DNA of 64,000 nucleotides. Origin: Marinobacter nanhaiticus D15-8W (lineage in GTDB: Bacteria; Pseudomonadota; Gammaproteobacteria; Pseudomonadales; Oleiphilaceae). Positions 52,641 through 61,903 of this stretch are shown piece after piece. The notes under the pieces were generated by a model. It saw only the letters and a program-made list of their open reading frames with translations. It searched no databases and was not told the DNA's origin. Each line of letters begins with the position of its first letter. The stretch's first letter is position 1. The stretch lies in the NCBI RefSeq assembly GCF_036511935.1, contig NZ_AP028878.1:4278001-4342000 (forward strand). The letters run 5' to 3'. The translations under genes were made by a program, and so were the position numbers.

Positions 52641-54038
52641 TTACAGCAACTGATCCAACGTCCAGTAGAGCAGATTGAAAGGCTTGTTGTAGTCCGCCAA
52701 CTGGTCGGTTTCGGAGGCCTGCATTACCGCCCCGCTCCCATCGAGGACGTTGGCCACGAAGTCATCCAGTTCCAGTCCCGCTTCCTGGATATCGGAATTG
52801 GCGAACTCAATGATCGAAGTGCAGTGACTCTCGTTCACATCCCGGAACCAGGGCATGTAGTAGCCGAAGTTGTCCAACTGCGCCAGGCTCTGCTGCAGGC
52901 GCTGGGTATCTATGTACCAGCGCTCGTGCAGCTCCGCTTCCTTGATAGTCTCTGAAGGCGCATTGGCGATTTCGTCGTAGAAACGTTCGTAGGAATAGGC
53001 GGAGAAGTTCAGGTCCTGCCAGAAATGGGTCTGACCCATGCGATCGTTCGGCAGCGCCATCGACAGCGCGGCGTAGAGCGTGCCCAGATCGTTGAGCGAC
53101 AGGCCTGGCAGGCCGGAGGCGATATAATCGAGCGGGCCGGACGGGCGATCCAGCCCCCAGGCTTCCCGGATGAAGGTTTGCAGCAATACAGAAGGGTACT
53201 GCTCCGGCGAGGCCCCGATCGGGGCATTGAATACCGGCCCGGAGTCGTCGATCAGGAACCCGCGGGTCGGCTCCATATCGCGCCGGGTCGGGTGATAGTT
53301 GGTCAATCCGCCAACACCGCCAGCGCTGCAGCCTGTCGTCAGCATCTGCGCCGGGCGCTGGAGGTTGTCCTTGAGCCAGGCGACGACGGCGCGCATGTTG
53401 CGCATGCCATTGTGGTGCCAGATCAGCGATTCCTCTTCACCGTCCGGATCCTCGTATATCGCGACCTTGTCGCCGGAGTAGATATCGCCGGTGCAGTATG
53501 GGATATAGACCATATTCCAGTCCTGGGTCTTTACCCGGGTCCAGGGATGCAAGCGCACGACGAAGGGGCTGACCAGACTGGCGCCGGGGTTCAACAGGCT
53601 CATGTAGTCGTCGGGAATGCCATCGGGATTCCGGGCTCCACGAATGCCGGTCTGGCCGGTACAGCTCTCGTAATCCCAGCAGGCGCCGCCACCTTCCAGG
53701 TAGATGATGGTGTTGCTGGTATTGGGTACCCGGTTGATGAAGAACTTGTACTCCGATCCGTTGCCGCATACCGCGCCGGTTTCCGGGGCCAGCGGTATGG
53801 TCTGCCAGGCATAGTAGTTGCCCGGTGAGAAGCCGTCGTTGAAGCCGGACGGGTTCGACAGCAGCGGATAGTTACCCTGACGTTGATCCGATGTGACCGG
53901 ATTGTCCGCTCCCGGCGGCGACACCAAATTGCCCAAGGTGCGCCAGAAGCCGTAATCACCCAGCTCCGCCAGGGCGGAACCGGAGAGCAGCAGGCCTGCG
54001 AGGAAGGCCGTTATCTTCGTTGTGGCACTGTGTTTCAC
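52641..54038 (-). CDS. Secreted pectinacetylesterase/Notum-family esterase
   Basis: A 465-aa exported serine hydrolase. GTG 54038 is chosen because AAAGGAGG lies seven bases upstream and a signal peptide (to 'SGSALA') follows. 'IIYLEGGGACWDYESC' holds the oxyanion region, 'TTGCSAGGVGGL' the catalytic Ser, 'FLIDDSGP' an Asp and 'RDVNESHCTSII' the probable His. The family removes acyl groups from pectin or, in Notum, lipid from proteins. Its natural substrate in a marine bacterium is open. Several cysteines may form disulfides. Confidence 0.85.
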   Translation of the reverse strand: MKHSATTKITAFLAGLLLSGSALAELGDYGFWRTLGNLVSPPGADNPVTSDQRQGNYPLLSNPSGFNDGFSPGNYYAWQTIPLAPETGAVCGNGSEYKFFINRVPNTSNTIIYLEGGGACWDYESCTGQTGIRGARNPDGIPDDYMSLLNPGASLVSPFVVRLHPWTRVKTQDWNMVYIPYCTGDIYSGDKVAIYEDPDGEEESLIWHHNGMRNMRAVVAWLKDNLQRPAQMLTTGCSAGGVGGLTNYHPTRRDMEPTRGFLIDDSGPVFNAPIGASPEQYPSVLLQTFIREAWGLDRPSGPLDYIASGLPGLSLNDLGTLYAALSMALPNDRMGQTHFWQDLNFSAYSYERFYDEIANAPSETIKEAELHERWYIDTQRLQQSLAQLDNFGYYMPWFRDVNESHCTSIIEFANSDIQEAGLELDDFVANVLDGSGAVMQASETDQLADYNKPFNLLYWTLDQLL

Positions 54039-54044
54039 AGTCAC

Positions 54045-54377
54045 CCCTCCTTTGGTTGTTCTTGTTCAAGGGCGATCCCTGAATACCACTGGGAGACACA
54101 GGATGCAGGAGTGCACGTCGTCAGAAACGGCAGGCTCCTGATCAAAAATTAGACGTGACAATCTGTCAGATCAACGCAGATAGGTAGACCGTTTTGACCT
54201 AACGGAAGGTGGGCATATCCTCTTGGCGGGACTGAAGGGGAGGGATGACTGCGCCTACGCTGTCCTGGATGGCCGTCCCTGGCCAGCCATGACGCCCGGG
54301 ACATCCCTGTCCCTCCTTCGGCGCAGTCATCCCTCCCCTTCGTTCATAGCTTTGAACAGCCTTCCCTCAACCTACAG
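54045..54377. other. Intergenic region holding repeat element copy 2
   Basis: No gene is supported in these 333 nt. They include the esterase leader (54045-54180), with no clear promoter consensus that I trust, and the three-stem repeat at 54234-54341. The HAD gene ends at 54378. Confidence 0.5.
54234..54341 (-). repeat. Three-stem palindromic element, copy 2 (3' of the tandem-HAD gene)
   Basis: Arms 54234-54255 and 54320-54341 are 22 nt and perfectly complementary; the interior is 64 nt. Read on the minus strand, the interior aligns with copy 1 (11978-12042) at about 52 of 65 positions. Inner stems are GGGAC/GTCCC and GGCC/GGCC, where copy 1 has GGGGC/GCCCC and CGCC/GGCG, so both copies pair despite base changes. 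It starts 37 nt after the HAD stop, in its sense direction. Confidence 0.75.
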
Positions 54378-56057
54378 TTACGGCGGACCGACTTCACAAG
54401 CCAGGACGAGCGCCCAGAACTCCGAGAAATCATTCACCACGACATCCGGTTTGTGTGGATGACGATGGGTGCCGGGAAAGATGTTCTGCAGCCAGGGCAG
54501 ATCCCACAAGGCGCCGTTGAAGAAGACACCGGTCATGCCGGCGCGTTTGGCGGCGATGATGTCGGTGGTGCTGTCGCCTACATACCAGACGCTGGGTCCG
54601 ACCGGGTAGTTGAGGTTCTCAGCGGCGAAAATGAGCTGATCGGGATGGGGTTTGCGCAGGGGCGTGTCGTCGCCGCAGACCTCGGTATCGAACAGGTGCT
54701 GCCAACCGGTGCCTTCCACCGCCGCCAGTTCGTGCTCGAAGAACTCGCGGTCTCGGTTGGTGATGACGCCGACCTGGATGCCAAGCCGGCGCAAACCATC
54801 CAGCATCTGGCTCACCCGCGGCTCGAACGCCGAGACGTTGCCATAGTGGTTGCGGTAGTGACGATTGAACGCCTGGTGGGCGATAGCCTTGGCGTCCTGG
54901 TCGTCACCAAACAGCACCTCGAAGATATCGGTGCGAGAAATCTTGCGATCCGCCCTCACCTTCGGGTGTAGTTGGGAGAATTGCCTGACGTAGTCCACCA
55001 ACTTGGCATCTTCCGGCGTCTTGCTGTCTTCAGGCTCGAGCATACGCTCCATCAGGCCCAGCTCGCGGAATTCCGGCAGCATGTCGTCCACGGCGTGGTA
55101 CATGGCATCGAGGGTGTCCACCAGCGTTGCATGCCAGTCGAACAGGATGACTTCCGGGCGGATGAGTTTGGCCAATGCGGGGTGCCAGTCGGCTTCCTGC
55201 CGCGGCTCGGGCGGTGCCGGTGCGGGAAAGGCCTGCGGGCGAACTTCATCGACGGGGCGTTGGAAGGTCCCTTCCGGGAAGGCCGCCAGCTCGTCCATGA
55301 GTTGCTCGAAGCTCTCGATAATCAGCGCCGGCCGGTCCTGCTTGCGGAACCAGCCCTGGATACGCTGCGGTTCCCAGTGGGCGCCGTTGTAGAAGATCGG
55401 GGTCACGCCCGCGTTGTTGGCCGTGACCATATCGGTGTAGCCGTCCCCCACGTACCAGATGTCCGCTCCCGGCTTTAGGCCCACCTTTTCCGCACCACTG
55501 ACCAACACTTCCGGGTCAGGCTTGTAGTGGGTAACGTCGTCAGCGCAGACGGTGGCATCGAACAGCTCGCGCCAGCGTCCGTCTTCCAGGGTTTTCAGCT
55601 CGGTGTCGAGGAACTCGCGGTTGCGGTTGGTGGCGACCACCAGCTTGATCCCGAGATCGCGGCAGGCACGCAGGTAGTCATAGACACCTTCCTGGAAGGG
55701 TTTCACGCGGCCGAAATACTTGCGGTAGCACTGATTGTAGGCGTGGTGGGCGATGGACTTCGCTTCTCGGTTATCGCCGAATATAGCGTTGAAGATATCG
55801 GTGCGCGACACCCGACGCTCTGCCAGGATGCGCGGATGCAGTCGCCGGAAGATGCGGATGTAACGCACCAGGCGGGCGTCATCGGCATTGTTGCAGGCCT
55901 CCTCGGGCAGCAAGTGTTCGACCAGCCCGAGTTCTTCCAGTTGTGGCAGCATCTCCTCCATGGCACTGAACATCGCGTCATGGGTATCTACCAGGGTTCC
56001 ATGCCAGTCGAAGAGCATGGCGGCGGGTACAGCCAGTCGGTCATCACGGGTCCGCAA
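54378..56057 (-). CDS. Tandem HAD-like hydrolase with two DWHxT-type domains
   Basis: A 559-aa protein formed by two homologous HAD domains joined by a Pro-rich linker near residues 275-290. TTG 56057 is chosen because AAAGGAGG lies seven bases upstream; the first domain begins directly after it. Motif I reads 'FDWHGTLVDT' (Asp17, His19) and 'FDWHATLVDT' (Asp307, His309). The usual second catalytic Asp is His in both. Motifs 'TNRNRE/TNRDRE', 'KPDP/KPHP' and 'VGDGYTD/VGDSTTD' are otherwise intact. Substrate is unknown; resemblance is to phosphoglycolate phosphatase-like HADs. Confidence 0.85.
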   Translation of the reverse strand: MRTRDDRLAVPAAMLFDWHGTLVDTHDAMFSAMEEMLPQLEELGLVEHLLPEEACNNADDARLVRYIRIFRRLHPRILAERRVSRTDIFNAIFGDNREAKSIAHHAYNQCYRKYFGRVKPFQEGVYDYLRACRDLGIKLVVATNRNREFLDTELKTLEDGRWRELFDATVCADDVTHYKPDPEVLVSGAEKVGLKPGADIWYVGDGYTDMVTANNAGVTPIFYNGAHWEPQRIQGWFRKQDRPALIIESFEQLMDELAAFPEGTFQRPVDEVRPQAFPAPAPPEPRQEADWHPALAKLIRPEVILFDWHATLVDTLDAMYHAVDDMLPEFRELGLMERMLEPEDSKTPEDAKLVDYVRQFSQLHPKVRADRKISRTDIFEVLFGDDQDAKAIAHQAFNRHYRNHYGNVSAFEPRVSQMLDGLRRLGIQVGVITNRDREFFEHELAAVEGTGWQHLFDTEVCGDDTPLRKPHPDQLIFAAENLNYPVGPSVWYVGDSTTDIIAAKRAGMTGVFFNGALWDLPWLQNIFPGTHRHPHKPDVVVNDFSEFWALVLACEVGPP

Positions 56058-56127
56058 TGGCGAGCCTCCTTTACCGTTTAAGCTGAAAGGTTTGTGTTGA
56101 ATCAGGTTACCGAAAACGTCGTCCGTT

Positions 56128-56694
56128 TCACTGCGGCTTACCTGCCGATTCCACCTCGGTGATACGGCCGTCACGGAAAGTGACGATACGGCGGAACTGG
56201 TTGCTGCCGAACTCGTACATCCATTCCTCTACCGGGTAGATACCCTGCAGCACACCCCGACGTTCGGCGTATCGGGAATATTCATCGGGCACTACCCAGG
56301 TAATACGCTTCGACAGTGGTTCTCCACAGCGTTTAATCACCTCGAACTCACTCATGCCGTCGTTGAGCACTCGTGGATTGCAGTTACCCGCGGCTCCGGG
56401 GAGGAAGCCATAGCCGAGGCTGTCCTGGCTTTGGAGACGCCCATTGCGGAACACCAGGCGGCGAATGAAACTGCTGGGGCCAGGGTTGTAATACCAGTGC
56501 TCGACTGTTTGCACGATACCGATACCCGGCAAGGCCGCTTCCGGATAGATGGCGACATAGTCGGGCTCGCCACAGCGCTCCTTCACCTCTACCGGCCAGT
56601 CGCCAACATCCACCAGCCCGGTACCACAGCGAAAGGCGGCCTGAGCGGCGGACGGCAATAACAGTAATACCGCCAGCAACGCGAGTACACGCAT
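56128..56694 (-). CDS. DUF2845 family periplasmic protein
   Basis: A 188-aa exported protein. ATG 56694 starts a signal peptide ending at 'SAAQA|AFRCG'. Two similar units follow: 'RCGTGLVDVGDWPVEVKERC' and 'CNPRVLNDGMSEFEVIKRC', each ending in CGEP, typical of DUF2845. The paired cysteines suggest disulfides. Function is unknown. It lies 70 nt upstream of the tandem-HAD gene in the same direction. Confidence 0.83.
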   Translation of the reverse strand: MRVLALLAVLLLLPSAAQAAFRCGTGLVDVGDWPVEVKERCGEPDYVAIYPEAALPGIGIVQTVEHWYYNPGPSSFIRRLVFRNGRLQSQDSLGYGFLPGAAGNCNPRVLNDGMSEFEVIKRCGEPLSKRITWVVPDEYSRYAERRGVLQGIYPVEEWMYEFGSNQFRRIVTFRDGRITEVESAGKPQ

Positions 56695-56842
56695 TGATCG
56701 ATCCCTATCATCCCAAGAATCCTGACAGCATAGTCCAATGTGGATAGGGTTAGTTCCTCGCCAGCAAAACTTTACCGGCACTCTCGATCCGCCCGGGACA
56801 GCCGGACGTAAACTACTCAGCGAATACCCGTTCTGGACTATC

Positions 56843-57004
56843 ATGCATCGCAAACCTCACCTACCGACCAAGATCTGCGCGACCTGTAATCGCCCTTTCA
56901 CCTGGCGGCGGAAATGGGCACGTGACTGGGCGCAGGTGCGCTACTGTAGCGAGCGCTGTCGGCGCCATCGCCCATGCCAGCGGGAGGACACCACTCGACC
57001 ATGA
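56843..57004 (+). CDS. DUF2256 small zinc-ribbon protein
   Basis: A 53-aa basic protein with two CxxC-type pairs, '[14 protein letters not shown]' and 'YCSERCRRH', a compact zinc ribbon. DUF2256 genes are very often next to photolyase/cryptochrome genes, and here its TGA overlaps the photolyase ATG (ATGA, 57001-57004), so the two are translated together. Role unknown; nucleic-acid binding or assisting the photolyase are guesses. Confidence 0.85.
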   Translation: MHRKPHLPTKICATCNRPFTWRRKWARDWAQVRYCSERCRRHRPCQREDTTRP

Positions 57005-58524
57005 CCACCGTTGTCTGGTTCAAGCGCGACCTGCGCACGGTCGACCACGCGCCTCTATTCAATGCGGCAGGCTGTGGGAAGCCGGTCATTCCACTCTACG
57101 TGGTCGAAAGCGATTACTGGCGACAGCCTGACACCAGCGAACGGCAATGGGCATTTATTGCGGAGAGCCTGGACGAACTGGGTCAACGACTGGCCAGGCT
57201 CGGAGCGCCGTTGATCGTGCGCAGTGGTGATGTGGTAGCGGTACTGAAGCAGTTGCACGAGCAAACAGGGTTCGAACGCATCGTCGCCCACCAGGAAACC
57301 GGCAATGACTGGACCTTCCAGCGGGACCGGCGTGTCATCGACTGGTGCGCACAGGCGGGCGTGGCATTTCAGGAGTGGTCCACGTTCGGGGTCGTGCGGC
57401 GACTGCGCGACAGGGAGATCTGGGACAAGGCCTGGCGCGAGGTCATGCGCGATAACGTTATTCCGGAACCAGAAGCCATCAAAGCGCATCCCAAACTCGC
57501 AGGACCACCCAACGTCATCGAGGCGCCTACGCCTGCCCATCCGGGCCACTGCCCCGGCCGCCAACCCGGCGGTATGCGCGCTGGCGAGAAATTGTTGGAC
57601 TCGTTCCTGGCCCGCCGTTGCCTGGGCTACCAGTACAACATTTCCAGCCCGAATTCCGCGTTCGACGGTTGTTCGCGGCTAAGCCCGCACATCGCTTACG
57701 GCACCGTCAGCCTGCGACGGATCTACCAGGCCGCCAAGGCCAATAGCGAGCATCGCTCCAGCCTGCCGCGGCGCCAGCGCAGTCTGACTGCGTTCCGCTC
57801 ACGACTGCACTGGCACTGTCACTTCATCCAGAAGCTGGAAGATGAGCCCGAGCTGGAATTCCGCGCCATCCACCGGGAACTGGAAGGACTCAAGTCCGGG
57901 CCCAATGACCGGGAACGACTGGACCGCTGGACCGAAGGCCAAACCGGCTGGCCGCTGGTCGACGCCAGCATGCGGGCGCTGTACCACACTGGGTGGATCA
58001 ACTTCCGCATGCGCGCGATGCTCATGGCTATCGCCAGCTACCAGCTCTGGCTGCACTGGCGAGAACCTGCCCTGCATCTCGCGCGCCTGTTCACCGACTT
58101 CGAGCCTGGCATCCACTACCCCCAGGTGCAGATGCAGGGTGGCCTGACGGGCATTAACGCACTACGGATCTACAATCCGGAATTGCAGTCACGGAAGTTG
58201 GACCCGGAGGGAAGGTTCATTCGCCAGTGGATTCCCGAATTGGCCGGCGTACCTGACGAGTTCATCCATACCCCCTGGCTGATGAATGCTCGCCAGCACC
58301 AACTCTACGGCGGCGAGGACTATATCGCGCCCATCTGCGACCACGAAACCGCCGCCCGCAGCGCGCGGAAGGCGATCAGCGAGTTCCGTAATGCCCGTGT
58401 TTCGAAGGAAGAGACCGAGCGGGTGCTGGAACGCCACGGCAGCCGCAACGGACCGCAGCAGAATCGGCCCAAAGTCAGGGAGGAAAAGCCGGCCGACTCG
58501 TCCCAACTGTCGCTGTTCGACTAA
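57001..58524 (+). CDS. Cryptochrome/deoxyribodipyrimidine photolyase family protein
   Basis: A 507-aa flavoprotein. The N-terminal photolyase domain starts '[19 protein letters not shown]'. The FAD domain includes '[17 protein letters not shown]', '[16 protein letters not shown]', '[20 protein letters not shown]' and '[20 protein letters not shown]'. The common TGxxHNRxRM segment is changed to '[11 protein letters not shown]', placing it outside classical class I CPD photolyases. It may repair DNA or act as a light sensor. ATG 57001 is used because it overlaps the DUF2256 stop. Confidence 0.87.
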   Translation: MTTVVWFKRDLRTVDHAPLFNAAGCGKPVIPLYVVESDYWRQPDTSERQWAFIAESLDELGQRLARLGAPLIVRSGDVVAVLKQLHEQTGFERIVAHQETGNDWTFQRDRRVIDWCAQAGVAFQEWSTFGVVRRLRDREIWDKAWREVMRDNVIPEPEAIKAHPKLAGPPNVIEAPTPAHPGHCPGRQPGGMRAGEKLLDSFLARRCLGYQYNISSPNSAFDGCSRLSPHIAYGTVSLRRIYQAAKANSEHRSSLPRRQRSLTAFRSRLHWHCHFIQKLEDEPELEFRAIHRELEGLKSGPNDRERLDRWTEGQTGWPLVDASMRALYHTGWINFRMRAMLMAIASYQLWLHWREPALHLARLFTDFEPGIHYPQVQMQGGLTGINALRIYNPELQSRKLDPEGRFIRQWIPELAGVPDEFIHTPWLMNARQHQLYGGEDYIAPICDHETAARSARKAISEFRNARVSKEETERVLERHGSRNGPQQNRPKVREEKPADSSQLSLFD

Positions 58525-59441
58525 CGGAGAAAGATCGCCACCATCACCGGGATATAGGCCAGCGCAAACAGCGTGGAAAGCAACGTGGTGCCAGCGGCCT
58601 GTCGCGGCGACGCATCCAACAAGGTGGCAATCACTACGGTGTTGGCGGCAATCGGTGTGATGGACACGAGGAAGATCGCACGATAGACCGCATCGCTGTA
58701 GAAATGCAGGAACTGGCTGTCGATCCACCAGAACAGGAGCGCCATTACCGGCCAGACCACGAACTTGCCGAAGAAAGCGATGGCCGTGAAACGTACGTTG
58801 CCGACCAGGCCGCGGAAGTTGAGGATGCTCATCCCCACGATCATCATCCCCAGGATGCTGTAGGCACCGCGCAGGTTGTCGAACAGCGGCATGAAGACGT
58901 CGGGAATGGAGAAGTCACTCAGGTTGAGGATGACGCCAAGAAAAAACGCGTAGACGGAAGGCAGGCGGGCGACGCGCTTGAGGCAATCCCGCGCACTGTA
59001 GCGGCCGCGACCGGCCAGGTAGTAGCCCACCGAATTCTCGAACAGCGTCGTGCCCAGCATGCAGACGATATAAAGCGCCAACCCTTTCTCGCCGAACAGC
59101 AGGAGCGCGACCGGAATCCCGAAGTACCCCGTATTCCCGGTGCCTACCGCCAGCGGAATAATGCTGGCGGTGCCATCACTCAGCACCCGCTTGCCAAACC
59201 ACAGGTGCAGCAGGCTGATGCCGGTACAGAAACCGAAGACGATCGCCGGCATCAGCAGCACTTCCGTCGATAGCGGCGCGGCCATCACGCCGGAGAAGAT
59301 CACTGAGGGCGTCACGATGTAGAGCATGATCCCCGCGATATGCCGCCCGCTGGCCTCCAGGTAACGCCCGGCAACCCACCCGAGGGCTACCGTTACATAC
59401 AACGGCAGCAGCTTGACGAACAGCGAAAGAACGATGGCCAT
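58521..59441 (-). CDS. AEC (auxin efflux carrier) family transporter
   Basis: A 306-aa inner-membrane carrier with about ten helices. '[17 protein letters not shown]' opens it, '[20 protein letters not shown]' is the conserved central AEC motif, and '[22 protein letters not shown]' the end. Bacterial members move malate, malonate or other organic anions. Its last codons overlap the photolyase stop on the other strand by four bases. ATG 59441 is used; an in-frame TTG four codons upstream is possible. Confidence 0.88.
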   Translation of the reverse strand: MAIVLSLFVKLLPLYVTVALGWVAGRYLEASGRHIAGIMLYIVTPSVIFSGVMAAPLSTEVLLMPAIVFGFCTGISLLHLWFGKRVLSDGTASIIPLAVGTGNTGYFGIPVALLLFGEKGLALYIVCMLGTTLFENSVGYYLAGRGRYSARDCLKRVARLPSVYAFFLGVILNLSDFSIPDVFMPLFDNLRGAYSILGMMIVGMSILNFRGLVGNVRFTAIAFFGKFVVWPVMALLFWWIDSQFLHFYSDAVYRAIFLVSITPIAANTVVIATLLDASPRQAAGTTLLSTLFALAYIPVMVAIFLR

Positions 59442-59551
59442 GGGACAATACAACCTTGGAGAAGCAGCAATGGATCACAGCGCGTTGCGTGAAGGTTGCA
59501 TAGCATAGAGCATCCAGACGCTACAGCCATCCTCCATGCCGGGAATTCCAA

Positions 59552-60001
59552 ATGCCGCCGATGCGTTACCTACTCACCAGTCTGTGCCTGATCGCCCTTT
59601 GCCTCGCCTCGCACCCGTCTCACGCCGACACCCTCCCCGCCCCGGATAGTGTTGAGCCCAAGACCCGTGGCTTCATGCAGCAGGTCGCGAACGGCAAGGT
59701 GACCGAGGCTTATGGCAGCCTGGCGCCCTATCTTGGCGTATCCCAGGAGCCTTTCGATGCATCTGCGAAGGAAGCCGACACCTACTTCAAGAAGGTATTC
59801 GACCGTGCCGGGAAAACCCTGGACATCGCCCGGGTCAAACGTGAGGCCATCGACGATCACTTCTACCGGGAAACCTGGCTGCAAAAATTTGCTGAAGCCG
59901 CTATGGCGTGGCAATTCACCTTCTACCAGGCCACTGACGGCTGGAAACTGGTCGGCATCAGCTACACCACCGACATTGAATCACTCTATTCGCTTTATTA
60001 G
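59552..60001 (+). CDS. Small exported protein of unknown function
   Basis: A 149-aa protein with a signal peptide ('LLTSLCLIALCLASHPSHA|DT'). The mature part, about 120 aa, has an NTF2/DUF4864-like look ('QVANGKVTEAYGSLAPYL', 'WQFTFYQATDGWKLVGISYT'), but I cannot name the family with confidence. No cysteine or catalytic motif stands out in the mature part. It lies between the AEC transporter and the suf operon. Confidence 0.65.
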   Translation: MPPMRYLLTSLCLIALCLASHPSHADTLPAPDSVEPKTRGFMQQVANGKVTEAYGSLAPYLGVSQEPFDASAKEADTYFKKVFDRAGKTLDIARVKREAIDDHFYRETWLQKFAEAAMAWQFTFYQATDGWKLVGISYTTDIESLYSLY

Positions 60002-60394
60002 TAATCCCGCAGCCATAGGTCATCACTATAAGTTGTCGAGTAACCAATCCCGGCAAACTACGTTATACTACGCGGCTTTCAGGGGTGGTCCCTTGACCCC
60101 GGGCGAGCGGTACCGGCCACCCACCTGCCCGTCCGAACCATCGCTTTTTGCGACCATTTAATACCTGACTATTTTACTCTGATATTGTACAATCCTCCCC
60201 CAGAAGACCCACCCATAAGAAGCAAAGGGCGCTTGATGGAGCCGGAACCAGAATACGGAACCACTCGTAACGCCTGACACAACACTGGGCTGAATGTTTT
60301 GGACGGGCCGTTTCCGCCCTGACCAGAGAGATGAACAGAGCCTCCATGGCTCGCACATGAACGACCTGCACTTGAGAGAGACGGAGCGACGATC
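60002..60394. other. Long leader/intergenic region before sufB
   Basis: No gene is supported in these 393 nt. It holds a long-range stem GGGTGGTC/GGCCACCC (about 60086-60122), the suf promoter with IscR-like site (60161-60193), and a leader of about 195 nt with a small GGGC/GCCC hairpin before sufB. Confidence 0.55.
60161..60193 (+). promoter_or_regulatory. IscR type 1-like site overlapping the suf promoter
   Basis: Positions 60161-60185 match the E. coli type 1 IscR consensus (ATASYYGACT-RWWWYAG-TCRRSTAT) at 22 of 25 positions; ATACCTGACT and TGATAT are its ends. It overlaps a promoter: CTGACT (60165-60170), 17 nt, TACAAT (60188-60193). Cluster-loaded IscR would repress suf when iron-sulfur clusters are plentiful. 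No iscR is in the window, so it would act from elsewhere. Confidence 0.75.
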
Positions 60395-61843
60395 ATGGCG
60401 AACACCGACAAGCAGGTGAACGAGCTGATCAAACGGGAATACGAACACGGGTTCGTAACCGAAATCGAAGCGGATACGTTTGAGCCAGGCCTGGATGAAG
60501 ACGTCATTCGGCGCCTGTCTGGAATCAAGCAGGAACCACAGTTCATGCTTGATTGGCGCCTGAAGGCCTACCGTCGCTGGCTGGAAATGGAGGAGCCGGA
60601 CTGGGCTCACGTCAACTACCCGCGGGTGGATTTCCAGAGCATTTCCTATTATTCGGCGCCGAAGAAGAAAGAAGACATGCCGCAGAGCCTGGACGAAGTC
60701 GATCCGGAACTGCTGCGCACCTACGAAAAACTGGGCATCCCGTTGCACGAGCGCGAAAAGCTTGCCGGCGTTGCGGTCGATGCGGTCTTCGACTCGGTTT
60801 CCGTGGCGACGACGTTCAAGGAACAACTGGCTGAGGCCGGCGTCATCTTCTGCCCGATTTCCGAGGCGGTGCAGAAGTATCCTGAACTGGTCGAGAAATA
60901 CCTGGGCAGCGTGGTGCCCCACGGCGACAACTTCTTCGCCGCGCTCAACTCCGCGGTCTTCTCAGACGGGTCCTTTGTCTACATCCCGCCGGGCGTACGC
61001 TGTCCGCTGGAGCTGTCCACCTACTTCCGCATTAATGCGGCCAACACCGGTCAGTTCGAGCGCACCCTGATCATTGCCGACGAAGGCAGCTACGTTAGCT
61101 ACCTGGAAGGCTGCACCGCCCCCATGCGCGACGAGAACCAGCTGCATGCAGCAGTCGTCGAGCTGGTTGCGCTGGGCGACGCCCAGATCAAGTACTCCAC
61201 CGTGCAGAACTGGTATCCCGGTGACGAGCACGGCAAGGGCGGTATCTTCAACTTCGTTACCAAGCGCGGCGCCTGCATCGGCAAGAACTCCAAGATCTCC
61301 TGGACCCAGGTCGAAACCGGCTCCGCCGTAACCTGGAAGTACCCGAGCTGCGTCCTGCGCGGTGAAAACAGCGTCGGTGAGTTCTATTCCGTCGCACTCA
61401 CCAACAACTACCAGCAGGCCGATACCGGCACCAAGATGATCCACCTGGGCAAGAACACCTCCAGCACGATCATCTCCAAGGGTATCTCCGCCGGCCGTTC
61501 CAGCAACGCCTATCGCGGGCTGGTGCGTTTCGGACCCGGCGCCGAGGGCGCGCGCAACTTTACCCAGTGCGACTCCCTGCTGATCGGCGACCAGTGTGCC
61601 GCCCATACGTTCCCGTACATCGAGAGCAAGAACAAGGGCGCCATCGTCGAGCACGAGGCCACCACCTCCAAGGTCAGCGACGAGCAGATGTTCCTCTGCC
61701 GCCAGCGTGGCATCGACCCGGAACAGGCGGTCTCCATGATCGTAAACGGCTTCTGCAAGGAAGTGTTCAAGGAGCTGCCGATGGAGTTCGCGGTGGAAGC
61801 CGGCAAATTGCTGGAAGTCAGCCTCGAAGGCTCGGTCGGCTAG
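60395..61843 (+). CDS. sufB: Fe-S cluster assembly protein SufB
   Basis: A 482-aa scaffold subunit of the SufBC2D complex, on which Fe-S clusters form in the cytoplasm. '[21 protein letters not shown]' and '[19 protein letters not shown]' are hallmark regions; the Cys in 'FTQCDSL' matches the conserved cluster/sulfur-transfer cysteine. Length agrees with E. coli SufB (495 aa). It is first in a sufBCD-(S) operon driven by the IscR-type promoter; the order lacks sufA, iscR or sufR in view. Confidence 0.96.
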   Translation: MANTDKQVNELIKREYEHGFVTEIEADTFEPGLDEDVIRRLSGIKQEPQFMLDWRLKAYRRWLEMEEPDWAHVNYPRVDFQSISYYSAPKKKEDMPQSLDEVDPELLRTYEKLGIPLHEREKLAGVAVDAVFDSVSVATTFKEQLAEAGVIFCPISEAVQKYPELVEKYLGSVVPHGDNFFAALNSAVFSDGSFVYIPPGVRCPLELSTYFRINAANTGQFERTLIIADEGSYVSYLEGCTAPMRDENQLHAAVVELVALGDAQIKYSTVQNWYPGDEHGKGGIFNFVTKRGACIGKNSKISWTQVETGSAVTWKYPSCVLRGENSVGEFYSVALTNNYQQADTGTKMIHLGKNTSSTIISKGISAGRSSNAYRGLVRFGPGAEGARNFTQCDSLLIGDQCAAHTFPYIESKNKGAIVEHEATTSKVSDEQMFLCRQRGIDPEQAVSMIVNGFCKEVFKELPMEFAVEAGKLLEVSLEGSVG

Positions 61844-61903
61844 ACCCCAGTGGCGCACACGGTTTAAACGCATACAGAATCAAGACGAGAGAGAACGCAA
61901 TCC

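Noticed and set aside
60002..60160. tRNA or other known RNA gene upstream of suf
   Set aside because: No cloverleaf with T-loop GTTCGA-type sequence or CCA end could be drawn.
60962..61873. 303-aa minus-strand open frame opposite sufB
   Set aside because: SufB on the plus strand is unambiguous; the opposite frame has no known domain.
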